Shown: positions 25,908 to 35,531, numbered from the stretch's first letter. The stretch: 64,000 nt of DNA from Bhargavaea beijingensis (GCF_900101985.1 NZ_FNAR01000009.1:38380-102379); one strand, 5' to 3'. Notes: generated by a model from the sequence alone, not told the origin. Program-made: numbers and translations.

Positions 25908-26849
25908 ATGTCGAATGCGGTAATCCAGCTTGGCCCGGACAGAATCCGGGCACTTATGGCCCATTATGCGGGCTCCAGAATCGAACGGAATGCACCCGGT
26001 GTTGTTTTTGCCGCCAAGTCGGGAGGCGTATCCATCACCGCCTACAAATCCGGGAAAGTGCTGTTCCAGGGAGGTGGCGCAGATGCGGAGGCATCCAGAT
26101 GGGGAGGCAATGCCTCCCCGTCTTCCCCGAAAGCTGCGGCCCCCAAGGGTGAAAAGCTGCCGTCCGGCCTTGCGCGAATGTCAATACTCGGTTCGGACGA
26201 AACCGGAACAGGCGACTTTTTCGGTCCCGTTACGGTTGCGGCGTGTTTTGTGCCTGCAGAAAAAATCGCACTGGCCAAGGAGCTCGGGGTGAAAGATTCA
26301 AAGATGCTGACAGATGCCCACATGCTGAAAATCGGGCCGGAAATCAAAGAGGCGTTCACGAACAGCGTGCTAGTCCTTCCGAACGAAAAATATAATGCCG
26401 TCCAGGCCAAGGGCTGGTCCCAAGGGAAAATCAAGGCGCTTCTCCACAACCAGGCACTCAAGCATGTGCTGCGTAAAATGGATGGCCTCAAGCCCGACCA
26501 TATCCTGATCGACCAGTTTGCGGAACGCGGCATTTACTATCGCCATATCGCATCCGAACCGGAAATCATCCGGGAAAACGTCCTGTTCTCCACAAAAGCT
26601 GAAAACCTCCATGTGTCCGTGGCATGCGCGTCGATCCTTGCCAGAGTGGCTTTCCTTGAAGAAATGGACCGGCTTAGCGAAAAAGCCGGCACCCGGCTTC
26701 CGAAAGGCGCCGGAAAACCGGTCGATGAGGCAGCAGCCAAGATCTTGATAAAGAAAGGTGATGACTTCCTGGCTTCCATCACAAAGCGGCACTTCGCCAA
26801 TACAAAGAAAGCTGCCATGCTTGCAGCCAAGCGATCCGGGAGATCGTGA
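25908..26849 (+). CDS. rnhC: Ribonuclease HIII
   Basis: Cleaves RNA in RNA-DNA hybrids. 313 residues. The N-terminal TBP-like domain ([12 protein letters not shown]) is characteristic of HIII, followed by the catalytic [13 protein letters not shown] (D97, E98 carboxylates), the DQFAERG Asp and the C-terminal [12 protein letters not shown] segment. The ATG at 25908 has GGAAGG 9 bp upstream. Divergent from zapA. Confidence 0.96.
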   Translation: MSNAVIQLGPDRIRALMAHYAGSRIERNAPGVVFAAKSGGVSITAYKSGKVLFQGGGADAEASRWGGNASPSSPKAAAPKGEKLPSGLARMSILGSDETGTGDFFGPVTVAACFVPAEKIALAKELGVKDSKMLTDAHMLKIGPEIKEAFTNSVLVLPNEKYNAVQAKGWSQGKIKALLHNQALKHVLRKMDGLKPDHILIDQFAERGIYYRHIASEPEIIRENVLFSTKAENLHVSVACASILARVAFLEEMDRLSEKAGTRLPKGAGKPVDEAAAKILIKKGDDFLASITKRHFANTKKAAMLAAKRSGRS

Positions 26850-26855
26850 CAAGTT

Positions 26856-26891
26856 CCACCCGGCTGTCCGGCTGATGCCGGGCGGTTTTTT
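26856..26891 (+). terminator. Terminator of rnhC
   Basis: CCACCCGGC pairs with GCCGGGCGG (one G-U) followed by T6. Confidence 0.9.
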
Positions 26892-26912
26892 CGGAGCTTT
26901 TTAGGGCGCCTG

Positions 26913-27171
26913 CACTTTTCGTGCGTGATCCTTGGGGCGACGGCACTTTTCGGAAGCAAACTTGCCAGATTCGTATGCGAACTTGGGGAGCCCGCACTTT
27001 TCGTACGCGAACTTCACGGATTCGTACGCGAACCCGGAAGCACCCGCACTTTTCGTACGTGAACTCCCCCCGTTTCGTACGCGAACTTGGGGAGCCCGCA
27101 CTTTTCGTACGCGAACTTCACGGATTCGTACGCGAACCTGGAAGCACCAGCACTTCTCATACGCGAACTCC
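26913..27171. repeat. Tandem array of TTCGTACGCGAAC repeats
   Basis: About ten copies of a (TT)TTCGTACGCGAAC core, often preceded by GCAC, lie 22-31 bp apart between rnhC and pheT. A higher-order 104-bp period is clear: 26970-27067 and 27074-27171 agree at all but about five positions. Left copies (GTGCGTGAT, GGAAGCAAAC) are degenerate. The core is quasi-palindromic (TTCG/CGAA, with CGTACG inside). Open frames on both strands yield only repetitive FAYE/SYEK-type peptides, so it is treated as non-coding. Confidence 0.9.
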
Positions 27172-27206
27172 TTATCGCCCCGGTCCATGCGCACCCCACA
27201 TAGCAC

Positions 27207-27240
27207 CGAAACCCCGCCGGTAACCCGGCGGGGTTTCGTT
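27207..27240. terminator. Strong bidirectional terminator at the 3' end of pheT
   Basis: CGAAACCCCGCCGG and CCGGCGGGGTTTCG are perfect 14-bp arms around TAAC. It ends pheST and isolates it from the repeat array. Confidence 0.9.
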
Positions 27241-27245
27241 CATTT

Positions 27246-29657
27246 TCAGTTCCGGACCTGCGCCCCTTCTTCTTCAAGAGCTGCTACGATACGGCAGTGC
27301 GCTTCGGAAACTTCCTCGTCTGTAAGCGTACGCTCCGGATCGAGATAGGTCAGTGAAAACGCAATTGATTTCAAGCCTTCTTCCATCCGATCGCCTTCAT
27401 ACACGTCAAAGACGCGGATATCCTTCAGCATGTTTCCGGCATTGGCTCGGATGGTGGTTTGCAATGTCGCTGCCTGAATGGCTTTGGGCACGACCAGTGC
27501 GATGTCCCTGCTGATTGAAGGGAACTTCGGCACCGGCGTGTAAAGAAGCGGTTCCGTCTTTTCTTTGAGCAGGCGCTCCAGATTCAACTCAAAGACGATC
27601 GTATCCTTCAGATCACGGGCTTTCTGTTCGGACGGATGCAGCTGGCCGATGATGCCGACCCGCTCACCGTCCAATAGAACATCTGCGGTGCGGCCCGGGT
27701 GGAGACCGTCCATTGCCCCTTTGCGGAAGGTCAATTTGCCCGAGAGGCCGAGCTCGGCAGCCAGTCCTTCCACAATGCCTTTGACCGTATAGAAATCCAC
27801 CGGCTTTTGTCCGCCCTGCCAGCCGCCTCCGGTCCATTCGCCTGTGACGGCTCCTGCTGCGTGCTCGACTTCTGCCGGCAGGCCATCCTCTCCTTTTCCG
27901 AGGAAGACAGATCCGACTTCATAAAGAGCGACCGAGCTTGTCTGGCGCGCAGTGTTATAGGTGACCGCCTCCAGCAGATGCGGCAGCAGGCTCTGACGGA
28001 GTGTGCTCCGCTCCTCGCTCATCGGCATGAGCAGACGCGTGACCGGTGCGGTTTCGAGCGCGAACTGCTGGGATTCCTGCTCGGATGTCAATGAGTAAGT
28101 GATTGCCTGATACAACCCGGCGCCTTCCAGGTAGCGGCGTACTGAGCGGCGTTTTTTCTGGTAAAGGGTGAGCCCGCCCGGAAGTGATTCCATCACCGGC
28201 AGCGTTGCAGGAATTTCATCATAGCCGTAAAGCCGTGCGATTTCCTCCACGATGTCTTCGGGGATGGAGATGTCCACACGCCGTGTCGGGGCATCGATGA
28301 CGAACTGCCCGTTTACCGCTTCGTACGGGAACTGCAGGCGGTCCAGAATCTCTTCCATTTCCTCGAACGGGATTTTCATCCCCAGACGCTCATTGATGAA
28401 GTCCGGAGAAACGGTGACGCGCTTTGGTTCTTTGTCCAACGCGTCGAACAGGACGGTGCCGGAAAGCACTTCTCCTCCCGCAAGATCGGCCATGAGGGCG
28501 GCAGCCCGCTCGCCCGCCTCGATCACACGGTTCGTGTCGACTCCTTTTTCAAAGCGGGTACTGGCATCGCTTCTGAGGCCCAGTTCCCGTGAAGTTTTCC
28601 GGACAGACGCCGGATCGAAATAAGCCGCTTCAATGACGACAGTCGTCGTGCCGTCATGGACTTCTGAATTGGCACCGCCCATGACTCCTGCGATTGCGAC
28701 CGGTTGACGGCCGTTTGTGATCAAGAGATGATGCGGCTCCAGCTTCCGCTCCGTGCCGTCAAGCGTTTGGATCACTTCACCTTCTGCTGCATGCCGGACG
28801 GCGATTTCGCCTGTGCCCAGGCGGTCATAGTCGAACGCGTGAAGCGGCTGTCCGTACTCCATCAGCACGTAGTTCGTGATGTCGACGATGTTGTTGAGCG
28901 GACGAACGCCGGCAGCCATGAGCCGGGCTTTGAGCCATTCCGGGGATTCCCCGACTTTGACATTCCGGACGATTTTCGCCGCGTAAAGCGGGTTGGCTTC
29001 CGGGGCATCAATGCGAAGGCTCAGATGTCCGGATGCCGGCTCTGCAGCTTCCTCATGCGCAGTTTCCGGAAGCTTCACATCTCTTGATAGGATTGCAGCG
29101 GTCTCGTAGGCCACCCCCAGCATACTGAGTGCATCCGACCGGTTTGGCGTCAGGTCCAGTTCAAGAACCGTATCATCCAGACCGAGCAACGCGAGTGCAT
29201 CCTCACCCGGACGTGCATCTGCAGGAAGCACGTAGATTCCGGATGCATAGGCTTTTGGAACGACTTTCCCGTCGAACCCGAGTTCCTGGAGCGAGCAGAT
29301 CATACCGTGGGATTCTTCCCCGCGCAATTTCGCCTTCTTGATCTTTACACCGCCGGGAAGCCGGGCACCCGGACGCGCAACGACGACTTTCTGCCCGGCA
29401 GCTACGTTTGGTGCACCACAGATAATCTGGCTCGGCTCTTCCTCGCCTACATCAACGCGGCAAATATTCAGCTTGTCCGCCTGCGGATGCCTATTGCACT
29501 CCAACACATGGCCGACGACAATGTTTTTCAGCCCCTTGGAGCGGTCGTCAACGGCGTCCACCTCGATGCCGGATCTCGTAATTTTCTCCGCCAGCTCAGC
29601 CGGCTCCACACCTTCAATATCGACGTAATCGCTTAACCAGTTCAATGAAATTTTCAC
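27246..29657 (-). CDS. pheT: Phenylalanine--tRNA ligase beta subunit
   Basis: 803 residues. N-terminal EMAP/tRNA-binding OB domain (~40-150), B3/B4 editing domain, B5 domain (VDISIPEDIVEEIARLYGYDEI), class-II-like core and a C-terminal anticodon-binding FDX domain (YTPVPKFPSISRDIALVV). Partner of PheS in an alpha2-beta2 enzyme. It follows pheS by 12 bp and is under the same T-box. Confidence 0.98.
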   Translation of the reverse strand: MKISLNWLSDYVDIEGVEPAELAEKITRSGIEVDAVDDRSKGLKNIVVGHVLECNRHPQADKLNICRVDVGEEEPSQIICGAPNVAAGQKVVVARPGARLPGGVKIKKAKLRGEESHGMICSLQELGFDGKVVPKAYASGIYVLPADARPGEDALALLGLDDTVLELDLTPNRSDALSMLGVAYETAAILSRDVKLPETAHEEAAEPASGHLSLRIDAPEANPLYAAKIVRNVKVGESPEWLKARLMAAGVRPLNNIVDITNYVLMEYGQPLHAFDYDRLGTGEIAVRHAAEGEVIQTLDGTERKLEPHHLLITNGRQPVAIAGVMGGANSEVHDGTTTVVIEAAYFDPASVRKTSRELGLRSDASTRFEKGVDTNRVIEAGERAAALMADLAGGEVLSGTVLFDALDKEPKRVTVSPDFINERLGMKIPFEEMEEILDRLQFPYEAVNGQFVIDAPTRRVDISIPEDIVEEIARLYGYDEIPATLPVMESLPGGLTLYQKKRRSVRRYLEGAGLYQAITYSLTSEQESQQFALETAPVTRLLMPMSEERSTLRQSLLPHLLEAVTYNTARQTSSVALYEVGSVFLGKGEDGLPAEVEHAAGAVTGEWTGGGWQGGQKPVDFYTVKGIVEGLAAELGLSGKLTFRKGAMDGLHPGRTADVLLDGERVGIIGQLHPSEQKARDLKDTIVFELNLERLLKEKTEPLLYTPVPKFPSISRDIALVVPKAIQAATLQTTIRANAGNMLKDIRVFDVYEGDRMEEGLKSIAFSLTYLDPERTLTDEEVSEAHCRIVAALEEEGAQVRN

Positions 29658-29669
29658 GAGTCGCCCTCC

Positions 29670-30707
29670 TCAGCCTTCCGTCCTGCGGAATTGTCCGATA
29701 AACCGGAGATCATCCGTGTAGAAATGGCGGATGTCTTCGATTCCGTATTTCAGCATCGCAATTCGCTCCGGTCCCATGCCGAAAGCAAATCCGGAATGCA
29801 CATCCGGGTCATAACCGCCCATCCGAAGCACATTCGGGTGAACCATGCCTGCGCCCAAAATTTCGATCCAGCCTGTCTTTTTGCAGACATTGCAACCAGA
29901 TCCGCCGCACTTAAAGCAAGAAATATCCATTTCGACGGACGGTTCCGTAAACGGGAAGTAGCTCGGGCGGAGACGGATTTCCCGCTCTTCTCCGAACATC
30001 TTCTTCGCGAAGCGATCCAGCGTGCCTTTCAGATCGCTCATCCGGATATCCTCCCCGACAACAAGCCCTTCAATCTGTGTGAACTGATGGGAATGGGTCG
30101 CGTCGTCGTTGTCCCGGCGGTACACTTTGCCCGGGCAAATGATTTTGAACGGCTTGCCCTTTTTGATTTCCATCGTGCGTGCCTGCACCGGCGACGTATG
30201 TGTCCTGAGGAGGATGTCCTCGGTAATGTAGAACGAATCCTGCATATCACGGGCCGGGTGGCCTTTCGGCAAGTTCAGCGCTTCAAAGTTATAGTAGTCC
30301 TTCTCCACTTCCGGCCCTTCCGCGACTTCGTAACCCATCGAGATAAAGAAGTCTTCGATCTCCTCGATGATGCGGGTAAGCGGATGATGGTTCCCGGTTT
30401 TCACAGGAGTGCCCGGAAGTGTCACGTCGATCGACTCGGCATCCAATTTCCTTGCGACCGCTTCTTCCTCAAGCGCTGCCATCCGGCTTTCCAGCTCCGC
30501 GGTCACCTCGCCGCGCACTTCATTGACAAGTGCTCCCATTTTCGGCCGTTCCTCTGCAGGAAGCTTACCCATTCCCTTTAAAAGGTCCGTGATCGGCCCT
30601 TTCTTGCCCAAGTACTTGACCCGGACGCCATTCAGCGACTTTACATCGGCTGCTGATGCGATGGCCTCTAGCGCTTCTTCCTTCAACTGCTGCAGCTGCT
30701 GCTCCAT
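29670..30707 (-). CDS. pheS: Phenylalanine--tRNA ligase alpha subunit
   Basis: 345 residues. An N-terminal coiled coil (1-85) precedes the class II catalytic core: motif 1 ([15 protein letters not shown]), motif 2 ([22 protein letters not shown]) and motif 3 ([15 protein letters not shown]). The ATG at 30707 has AAAGGAG 7 bp upstream. Transcription is controlled by a Phe-specific T-box. Confidence 0.98.
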   Translation of the reverse strand: MEQQLQQLKEEALEAIASAADVKSLNGVRVKYLGKKGPITDLLKGMGKLPAEERPKMGALVNEVRGEVTAELESRMAALEEEAVARKLDAESIDVTLPGTPVKTGNHHPLTRIIEEIEDFFISMGYEVAEGPEVEKDYYNFEALNLPKGHPARDMQDSFYITEDILLRTHTSPVQARTMEIKKGKPFKIICPGKVYRRDNDDATHSHQFTQIEGLVVGEDIRMSDLKGTLDRFAKKMFGEEREIRLRPSYFPFTEPSVEMDISCFKCGGSGCNVCKKTGWIEILGAGMVHPNVLRMGGYDPDVHSGFAFGMGPERIAMLKYGIEDIRHFYTDDLRFIGQFRRTEG

Positions 30708-30763
30708 TCGGATTCTCCTTTCGTTAACCAGACTGCCGCCTGTCCTTGCGTTTCCGGGTATAC

Positions 30764-31016
30764 AAAAAGCCCCGCCCCCAACAAAGGGACGAGGCTGAAC
30801 TCGCGGTACCACCCTGATTACCGCACGCGGGTGCGGTCACTCTGGACAGGATAACGGCTGTGTGCCGGCTCGCCTTTACAGCTGATGCTGGTCCCGGCGG
30901 CAACTCGCGGGGTGAACTTCAGCGTATCCGATCACCGGCGCTTCCAGTCTCTGGCGCCGGCTCCCTGTCATCCGATGGGCCGCCTACTCTTCCCGCTCAA
31001 TGTCTTTGGTCAATTA
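30764..31016 (-). promoter_or_regulatory. T-box leader, tRNA-Phe specific
   Basis: The canonical T-box AGGGTGGTACCGCG is at 30802-30815, followed by the terminator AGCCTCGTCCC...GGGGCGGGGCT with U5 (30764-30795). In stem I the specifier loop reads GAAGTTCACC with codon TTC (Phe) at 30914-30916. Uncharged tRNA-Phe pairs with the leader and favours antitermination of pheST. Confidence 0.95.
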
Positions 31017-31023
31017 CTTCTCC

Positions 31024-31053
31024 AGTATATCGGAACATTCTTCCGGGGGTCAA
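31024..31053 (-). promoter_or_regulatory. Sigma-A promoter of the pheST T-box transcript
   Basis: TTGACC-N18-TATACT on the minus strand, ending at the 5' edge of the T-box leader and close to the stop of the methyltransferase gene. Confidence 0.75.
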
Positions 31054-31059
31054 GCCGGT

Positions 31060-31821
31060 TCAGTCACGAAGCGCATAAAGAAGGATGCCTGTCGCAACCG
31101 CCACGTTCAGCGATTCGGCAAGTCCACGAAGCGGGATCATGAGCCTTTTTTCCGTTTCCGCCAGCAGCTCCGGATCGACGCCGTTCCCTTCGTTGCCGAC
31201 GATCAGCGCGAAAGTGTCGCTTTTGCAAGGCTCATCGTAAGCGACGGCTCCTTCAAACGCCGTCCCGTAAACGGGGATTCCCCTATTTTTCAGCTCATGG
31301 ACCGTTTCCTGGAGATCCCTCCGCATGACGGGAAGATGAAAATGCGAACCTTGAGCGGACCGCACGGTTTTCGGTGCGTAGGGGTCCGCGCTGCCTTTCC
31401 CGAGAATCACTGCATCGATCCCTGCCGCATCGGCCGTACGGATCATTGTGCCGATATTGCCCGGATCCTGGACGGCATCGATCAGCAGAAGGGACTTCCA
31501 GCCCTCCTGCTCTTCCGCGGTCACTTCCGGAATCCGGCATTGCGCATAAATCCCCTGTGGGTGCTCGGTATCCGTGATTTCCCGTTCGACCTGGGGAGTG
31601 ATCTCAATCAGCTGGATCTCATCAATCTCCCAGTAATCGGGGATCGTGACACCTTCCCTGACAATCAGCGCAAGGACCGTTCCTTCTTTTTTCAGAGCCT
31701 CTTCCGCCAGGTGCTCCCCTTCGACCAGGAACTCTCCGGTTTTGTCCCGTTCCTTCCGGGTGTTGACCAGCTTCTTCCAATGCTTGACTAGCGAGTTCTG
31801 TGTGGATTCAATCCGCTTCAA
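31060..31821 (-). CDS. TrmH/SpoU-family RNA 2'-O-methyltransferase (YsgA-like)
   Basis: 253 residues. An N-terminal substrate-binding domain (FLVEGEHLAEEAL) precedes the SPOUT knot with DAVQDPGNIGTMIRTADAAG (motif 1), IVGNEGNGVD (motif 2) and IPLRGLAESLNVAVATGI (motif 3). Probably modifies rRNA ribose; the exact target is not deducible. It lies next to pheS as ysgA does in B. subtilis. Confidence 0.92.
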   Translation of the reverse strand: MKRIESTQNSLVKHWKKLVNTRKERDKTGEFLVEGEHLAEEALKKEGTVLALIVREGVTIPDYWEIDEIQLIEITPQVEREITDTEHPQGIYAQCRIPEVTAEEQEGWKSLLLIDAVQDPGNIGTMIRTADAAGIDAVILGKGSADPYAPKTVRSAQGSHFHLPVMRRDLQETVHELKNRGIPVYGTAFEGAVAYDEPCKSDTFALIVGNEGNGVDPELLAETEKRLMIPLRGLAESLNVAVATGILLYALRD

Positions 31822-31922
31822 TCTGTGACACCTTCCGTCATCCGTTATTTGCTTAAGTGTAGCAAAACAAAGGTATAAGCGGCGAGCAAAACGGAAAACC
31901 TTTCCGCAGGAGGGTGATGAAC

Positions 31923-32141
31923 ATGAACTTCCAGATCCGTGATGCCATCACGGCCAACATGCAGGGAAACTCGGCGGAAGATATTCGCGGCGTCATCGAT
32001 GACGCCATCGCACGCGGCGAAGAGCATCTCCTGCCCGGTCTCGGCGTGATCTTCGAGAAATTCTGGCAGCAGGCCGATGCGGCCGAAAAGCAGAACGTCC
32101 TGGCCGACCTGGAAAGCGCATTCGGCAAAAAGGTACAGTAA
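31923..32141 (+). CDS. sspI: Small acid-soluble spore protein SspI
   Basis: 72 residues. NFQIRDAITANMQGN, GEEHLLPGLGVIFEKFWQ and the acidic C-terminus align along their length with B. subtilis SspI (71 aa), a minor forespore protein. The ATG at 31923 has AGGAGG 9 bp upstream; GTG 31914 and ATG 31917 lie too close. A clean sigma-G promoter was not resolved. With gerE it supports sporulation capacity. Confidence 0.94.
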   Translation: MNFQIRDAITANMQGNSAEDIRGVIDDAIARGEEHLLPGLGVIFEKFWQQADAAEKQNVLADLESAFGKKVQ

Positions 32142-32150
32142 CCCAATTGG

Positions 32151-32177
32151 AAAAGCCGCCGGGTCCGGCGGCTTTTT
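32151..32177. terminator. Bidirectional terminator between sspI and argF
   Basis: AAAAGCCGCC and GGCGGCTTTTT pair around GGGTCC. It serves converging sspI (+) and argF (-). Confidence 0.92.
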
Positions 32178-32187
32178 GCCTATTCAT

Positions 32188-33144
32188 TTAAAGGATCGAT
32201 GCAAGAACCGCTTTTTGTGCATGAAGGCGGTTTTCAGCCTGCTGGAAGATGTAGGAGTTCGGGCCGTCTATGACGGATGCCGATACTTCTTCGCCGCGGT
32301 GTGCCGGCAGGCAGTGAAGGAACATGTAATCTTCTTTTGCATGCTTGACGAGGGCTTCATCGACCATAAATCCCTTGAACGCCTCGAGCCTTGCCGCCGC
32401 TTCCTCTTCCTGTCCCATGCTGGTCCATGTATCCGTATAGACAGCATCTGCTCCGCTGACCGCCTTGACAGGGTCTGATGTCCAGCTTACGTGTCCACCA
32501 GTTTTGCCGGCAATGGCGACTGCTGTTTCCATCACATCAGGCGACGGCTCATAGCCTTCGGGGGTCGCAACCGCGATTTCCATCCCGGTATGGGCAGCGG
32601 CCATGATGAGTGAGTGGGCCACATTGTTTCCGTCGCCGACATAGGCAATCTTGAGGCCCTCCAGTCCGCCTTTCACCTCACGCACAGTCAGAAGATCTGC
32701 TAGTGCCTGGCATGGATGATAAAGATCCGTCAGGCCGTTGATGACCGGGATGCTTGCTTCACCCGCCAGCTCCTGCACCATCGTGTGCTTATTTGCGCGG
32801 ATCATGATGGCGTCCAGATACCCTGACAGCACATGGGCGGTGTCATAGACCGATTCGCCACGGCCGATCTGAAGGTCTCGGGAATTCATGTACATCGCAT
32901 GTCCCCCGAGTTGGATCATTCCGGACTCAAACGAAATTCGGGTACGTGTCGAATGTTTCTCGAAAATCATTCCGAGGATTTTACCGGCGAGCAGTTTCGG
33001 ATACCGGCCCTCCGAACCAAGTTTTTTCAGTACAACCCCGAGCTCCACAAGCCCATTTACTTCATCACCTGTAAGCTGGTCCAGCGCCAGCAAATCTTTC
33101 CCCTTAAGACTTTCAACCAATACCATTTCCTGCATCCCCGTCAT
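32188..33144 (-). CDS. argF: Ornithine carbamoyltransferase
   Basis: Makes citrulline from ornithine and carbamoyl phosphate in arginine synthesis. The 318 residues show STRTR (carbamoyl phosphate), HPCQALAD, YVGDGNNVAHSL and HCLPAHRGEEV (catalytic Cys). ATG 33144 has TGGAG 5-6 bp upstream; GTG 33150 and 33159 are possible. It stands alone rather than in an arg operon, with ARG-like boxes over its promoter, so it is read as biosynthetic rather than ArcB. Confidence 0.94.
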   Translation of the reverse strand: MTGMQEMVLVESLKGKDLLALDQLTGDEVNGLVELGVVLKKLGSEGRYPKLLAGKILGMIFEKHSTRTRISFESGMIQLGGHAMYMNSRDLQIGRGESVYDTAHVLSGYLDAIMIRANKHTMVQELAGEASIPVINGLTDLYHPCQALADLLTVREVKGGLEGLKIAYVGDGNNVAHSLIMAAAHTGMEIAVATPEGYEPSPDVMETAVAIAGKTGGHVSWTSDPVKAVSGADAVYTDTWTSMGQEEEAAARLEAFKGFMVDEALVKHAKEDYMFLHCLPAHRGEEVSASVIDGPNSYIFQQAENRLHAQKAVLASIL

Positions 33145-33181
33145 GAACACTCCAATCACCCTTTCATTTATTCACCTTGTT

Positions 33182-33216
33182 GCATCATTATACAATTGCA
33201 TAAATATTAAATCAAG
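33182..33216 (-). promoter_or_regulatory. argF promoter with two ARG-box-like sites
   Basis: TTGATT-N17-TATAAT (minus strand, -10 at 33188-33193) is a near-consensus promoter. TGCATAAATATTAA (33198-33211) and TGCATCATTATACA (33182-33195), read on the plus strand, differ from the ArgR/AhrC half-operator pattern TGAATAWWTATTCA at two and three positions and are spaced 16 bp centre to centre, covering the promoter. Confidence 0.65.
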
Positions 33217-33263
33217 CGGTTCTTTATAACTATTTTCCATTTTATGAGGAAACAATTAAACGG

Positions 33264-33297
33264 AAAATCCCCGCCAACCTTTGAAGGATGGCGGGGA
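33264..33297 (-). terminator. Terminator of the M42 peptidase gene
   Basis: CCCCGCCA and TGGCGGGG pair with an inner CCTT/AAGG helix, then ATTTT on the minus strand. Confidence 0.8.
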
Positions 33298-33306
33298 AGC
33301 ATCTGG

Positions 33307-34395
33307 TTATTCAAATGTAAGGCGATCGACCGTTTCACGGTCCAACTTCTTGATGACCTCTACGATCAGCTGAACAGCGTGCTCATAATCCTTTTTATGC
33401 AGGATCGCCGCATGGCTGTGAATGTAGCGGGTTGGGATGCAGATGGCAAGGGACGGGACGCCTTCATTGGCCAGGTGGATGGAGCCTGCATCTGTACCGC
33501 CCCCCGGAATCGTTTCAAACTGGTACGGGATGCCTTTTTCTTCGGCTGTATCCACGACCAGTTCGCGAAGGCCTTTGTGGGAGACCATCGAGGCATCATA
33601 CAGGACGATTTGCGGGCCGTCTCCCATTTTGCCGGATGCTTCTTTGGAAGAGACGCCCGGCGTATCGCCTGCGATGCCGACATCGACCGCAAATCCGATG
33701 TCCGGTTTTACCTTGGCGGCGACAGTCCGGGCACCACGCAGGCCGATCTCTTCCTGAACGGCCCCGGCAGAGAAGACGGTGTTCGGATGCTGTTCGTCTT
33801 TCAGCTTGCGCAGAACGTCAATGGCAATGGCGCAGCCGATCCGGTTGTCCCAGGCTTTTGCCATTAAATAATCCGGGTTGTTCATGACCGTGAATTCAAA
33901 ATACGGGGCAACCATGTCTCCAGGACGCACGCCCCACTCCATCGCTTCTTCTTTGGAGGAAGCGCCGATGTCAATGAACATATCCTTGATATCGACCGGC
34001 TTTTTGCGGGCATCGGCAGAAAGGATGTGCGGCGGCTTTGAGCCGACCACTCCGGTGAGTTCACGGCCGTCACGCGTTACGATTGTCACGCGCTGGGCGA
34101 GCATGACCTGCGACCACCAGCCCCCTACGGTCTGGAAACTGAGAAATCCTTTGTCGTCGATTTTTGAAACCATGAAGCCGACTTCATCCAGGTGTCCCGC
34201 CACCAGCACACGCGGGCCTTCCGAGTCGCCTTTTTTTTCGGCGATCAACGAACCGAGGCCATCATAGTCGATCGAATCGGCAAACGGTTCAATATAGCGC
34301 TTCATCACTTCGCGGGGTTCCCTTTCGTTGCCCGGAATCCCTTTTGCATCTGTCAGGTCTTTTAACATTTGGAGCTGTTCGTCAAGCTGGACCAT
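33307..34395 (-). CDS. M42-family metallo-aminopeptidase (YsdC-like)
   Basis: 362 residues. Zinc-site motifs appear in order: GHLDEVGF (His), WDNRIGC (bridging Asp), QEEIGLRGA (catalytic Glu pair), [10 protein letters not shown] and [11 protein letters not shown], with GGTDAGSIH between. These form large cytosolic tetrahedral aminopeptidases that trim peptides; M42 members are also annotated as cellulase M or glutamyl aminopeptidase. A near-consensus promoter lies upstream and a terminator downstream: a single-gene unit. Confidence 0.93.
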   Translation of the reverse strand: MVQLDEQLQMLKDLTDAKGIPGNEREPREVMKRYIEPFADSIDYDGLGSLIAEKKGDSEGPRVLVAGHLDEVGFMVSKIDDKGFLSFQTVGGWWSQVMLAQRVTIVTRDGRELTGVVGSKPPHILSADARKKPVDIKDMFIDIGASSKEEAMEWGVRPGDMVAPYFEFTVMNNPDYLMAKAWDNRIGCAIAIDVLRKLKDEQHPNTVFSAGAVQEEIGLRGARTVAAKVKPDIGFAVDVGIAGDTPGVSSKEASGKMGDGPQIVLYDASMVSHKGLRELVVDTAEEKGIPYQFETIPGGGTDAGSIHLANEGVPSLAICIPTRYIHSHAAILHKKDYEHAVQLIVEVIKKLDRETVDRLTFE

Positions 34396-34426
34396 TACTT
34401 CGACCTCCTAAATATGTGTCATTCAA

Positions 34427-34455
34427 ATTATAGTGGATGAAGCATGTGTTTTCAA
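34427..34455 (-). promoter_or_regulatory. Sigma-A promoter of the M42 peptidase gene
   Basis: TTGAAA-N17-TATAAT on the minus strand, ~30 bp before the start codon. Confidence 0.75.
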
Positions 34456-34481
34456 AACATTGAAGAAAGATCGGCTGGGTT

Positions 34482-35531
34482 TTAGTCGCAATCCAGCTCT
34501 GTTTTCAGACGCCTGAAAAACGCTTCTTTTTCATCTACCTTGACTGCAACTGCCCGATAAGGCTTTCTGATGCCCATGAACAATATGGCGGCAACCGGCT
34601 GCTTCAGCTTGATGAGGATATCCGGACTGGCCGCATCGAAGTCCCTCGAGATAAACTCGGCGGTATCCTTGGAAAGTTTGCCGGACAACTCTTCACCGTC
34701 TGTAACCAATTCCGCGATGTCCGAATAGCGGATTTCCATCCGCTTGGCCATGCCGAGGGACAGGTATAGGCGGTCACGGCCGAAAACCGCCGGGGACAGC
34801 CTCACCGCTTGCATGTCCGCAATCAAATAGATCACAGAATAGACGTTCAGAAAAAGGAGGATGATCGAAAGCACAAGTGATTTTTCATGGAGCCACCAGT
34901 GGATGCCGATTGTTTCGATGATAATGCCATGAATGATCATTATTTGCATGGCCATATGACCTGTTTTCCGATGGAGGGTGAATGTATCCTCAGTAAGCGG
35001 CAGCTTCTTTTTCCACGATCCGAATGCATAATGGAACATCAGCATTTCCGAACAGAATGCGTGAACGATCGGGTGGCTTCGGATGTGACTGTCTACGGCT
35101 GCAGGGAATGCGAAAAGAAGCGGTTTTGAGTCCTCCCTTGTTGTGCGGAGGATTTTTGGCAGGTAGACAAACAGAGAAACGACGAGCACCAGTTCAAGCA
35201 GGATAAATGCTCCTTCTGCAGCAAAGCCGAGATAAGTGATCGGTGCATAGCTGCCCAGCCACTCTGCTGGGATGAGGAACCTCGCCGCGATCAGGCCTGC
35301 CGCAGCCCCTAACAGGAACCCCTTCAGCGTAATCGATCTTCTCCAAGCCAGGAACAAAAGCGGCGCCACGATCGCCAGGTCGATCAGCGAGCCGAGCACG
35401 ACCGACTCTGATGCCCCAGAAAGCAAATCGCCGCCGAATTCGGTCCTGTAGAGGAGCAGGTTGGATCCGAGAACAAGCAACAGCAGGATCAGCCAGATTG
35501 GATTTGCGGATTTCCGGACAACAGCGTCCAT
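34482..35531 (-). CDS. Uncharacterised multi-spanning membrane protein
   Basis: 349 residues with about eight hydrophobic segments in the first ~240 residues, then a soluble C-terminal domain (~250-349) that starts with the hydrophobic-charged stretch FGRDRLYLSLGMAKRMEIRYSDI and looks like a small PH-type beta domain. Some Bacillus relatives carry a 'beta-carotene 15,15'-monooxygenase' label, but I see no histidine pattern supporting it. The ATG at 35531 has GGAGG 8 bp upstream. Function unknown. Confidence 0.75.
   Translation of the reverse strand: MDAVVRKSANPIWLILLLLVLGSNLLLYRTEFGGDLLSGASESVVLGSLIDLAIVAPLLFLAWRRSITLKGFLLGAAAGLIAARFLIPAEWLGSYAPITYLGFAAEGAFILLELVLVVSLFVYLPKILRTTREDSKPLLFAFPAAVDSHIRSHPIVHAFCSEMLMFHYAFGSWKKKLPLTEDTFTLHRKTGHMAMQIMIIHGIIIETIGIHWWLHEKSLVLSIILLFLNVYSVIYLIADMQAVRLSPAVFGRDRLYLSLGMAKRMEIRYSDIAELVTDGEELSGKLSKDTAEFISRDFDAASPDILIKLKQPVAAILFMGIRKPYRAVAVKVDEKEAFFRRLKTELDCD

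Noticed and set aside
26970..27171. Possible CRISPR array
   Set aside because: Repeat cores are only ~13 bp, intervals are 9-18 bp and themselves repeated, and no cas genes are present.
26901..27348. Open frames on both strands across the repeat array giving repetitive FAYE/SYEK/TRTS peptides
   Set aside because: They exist because the repeat lacks stop codons in several frames at once; none has a convincing ribosome site, and the same DNA repeats explain all of them.
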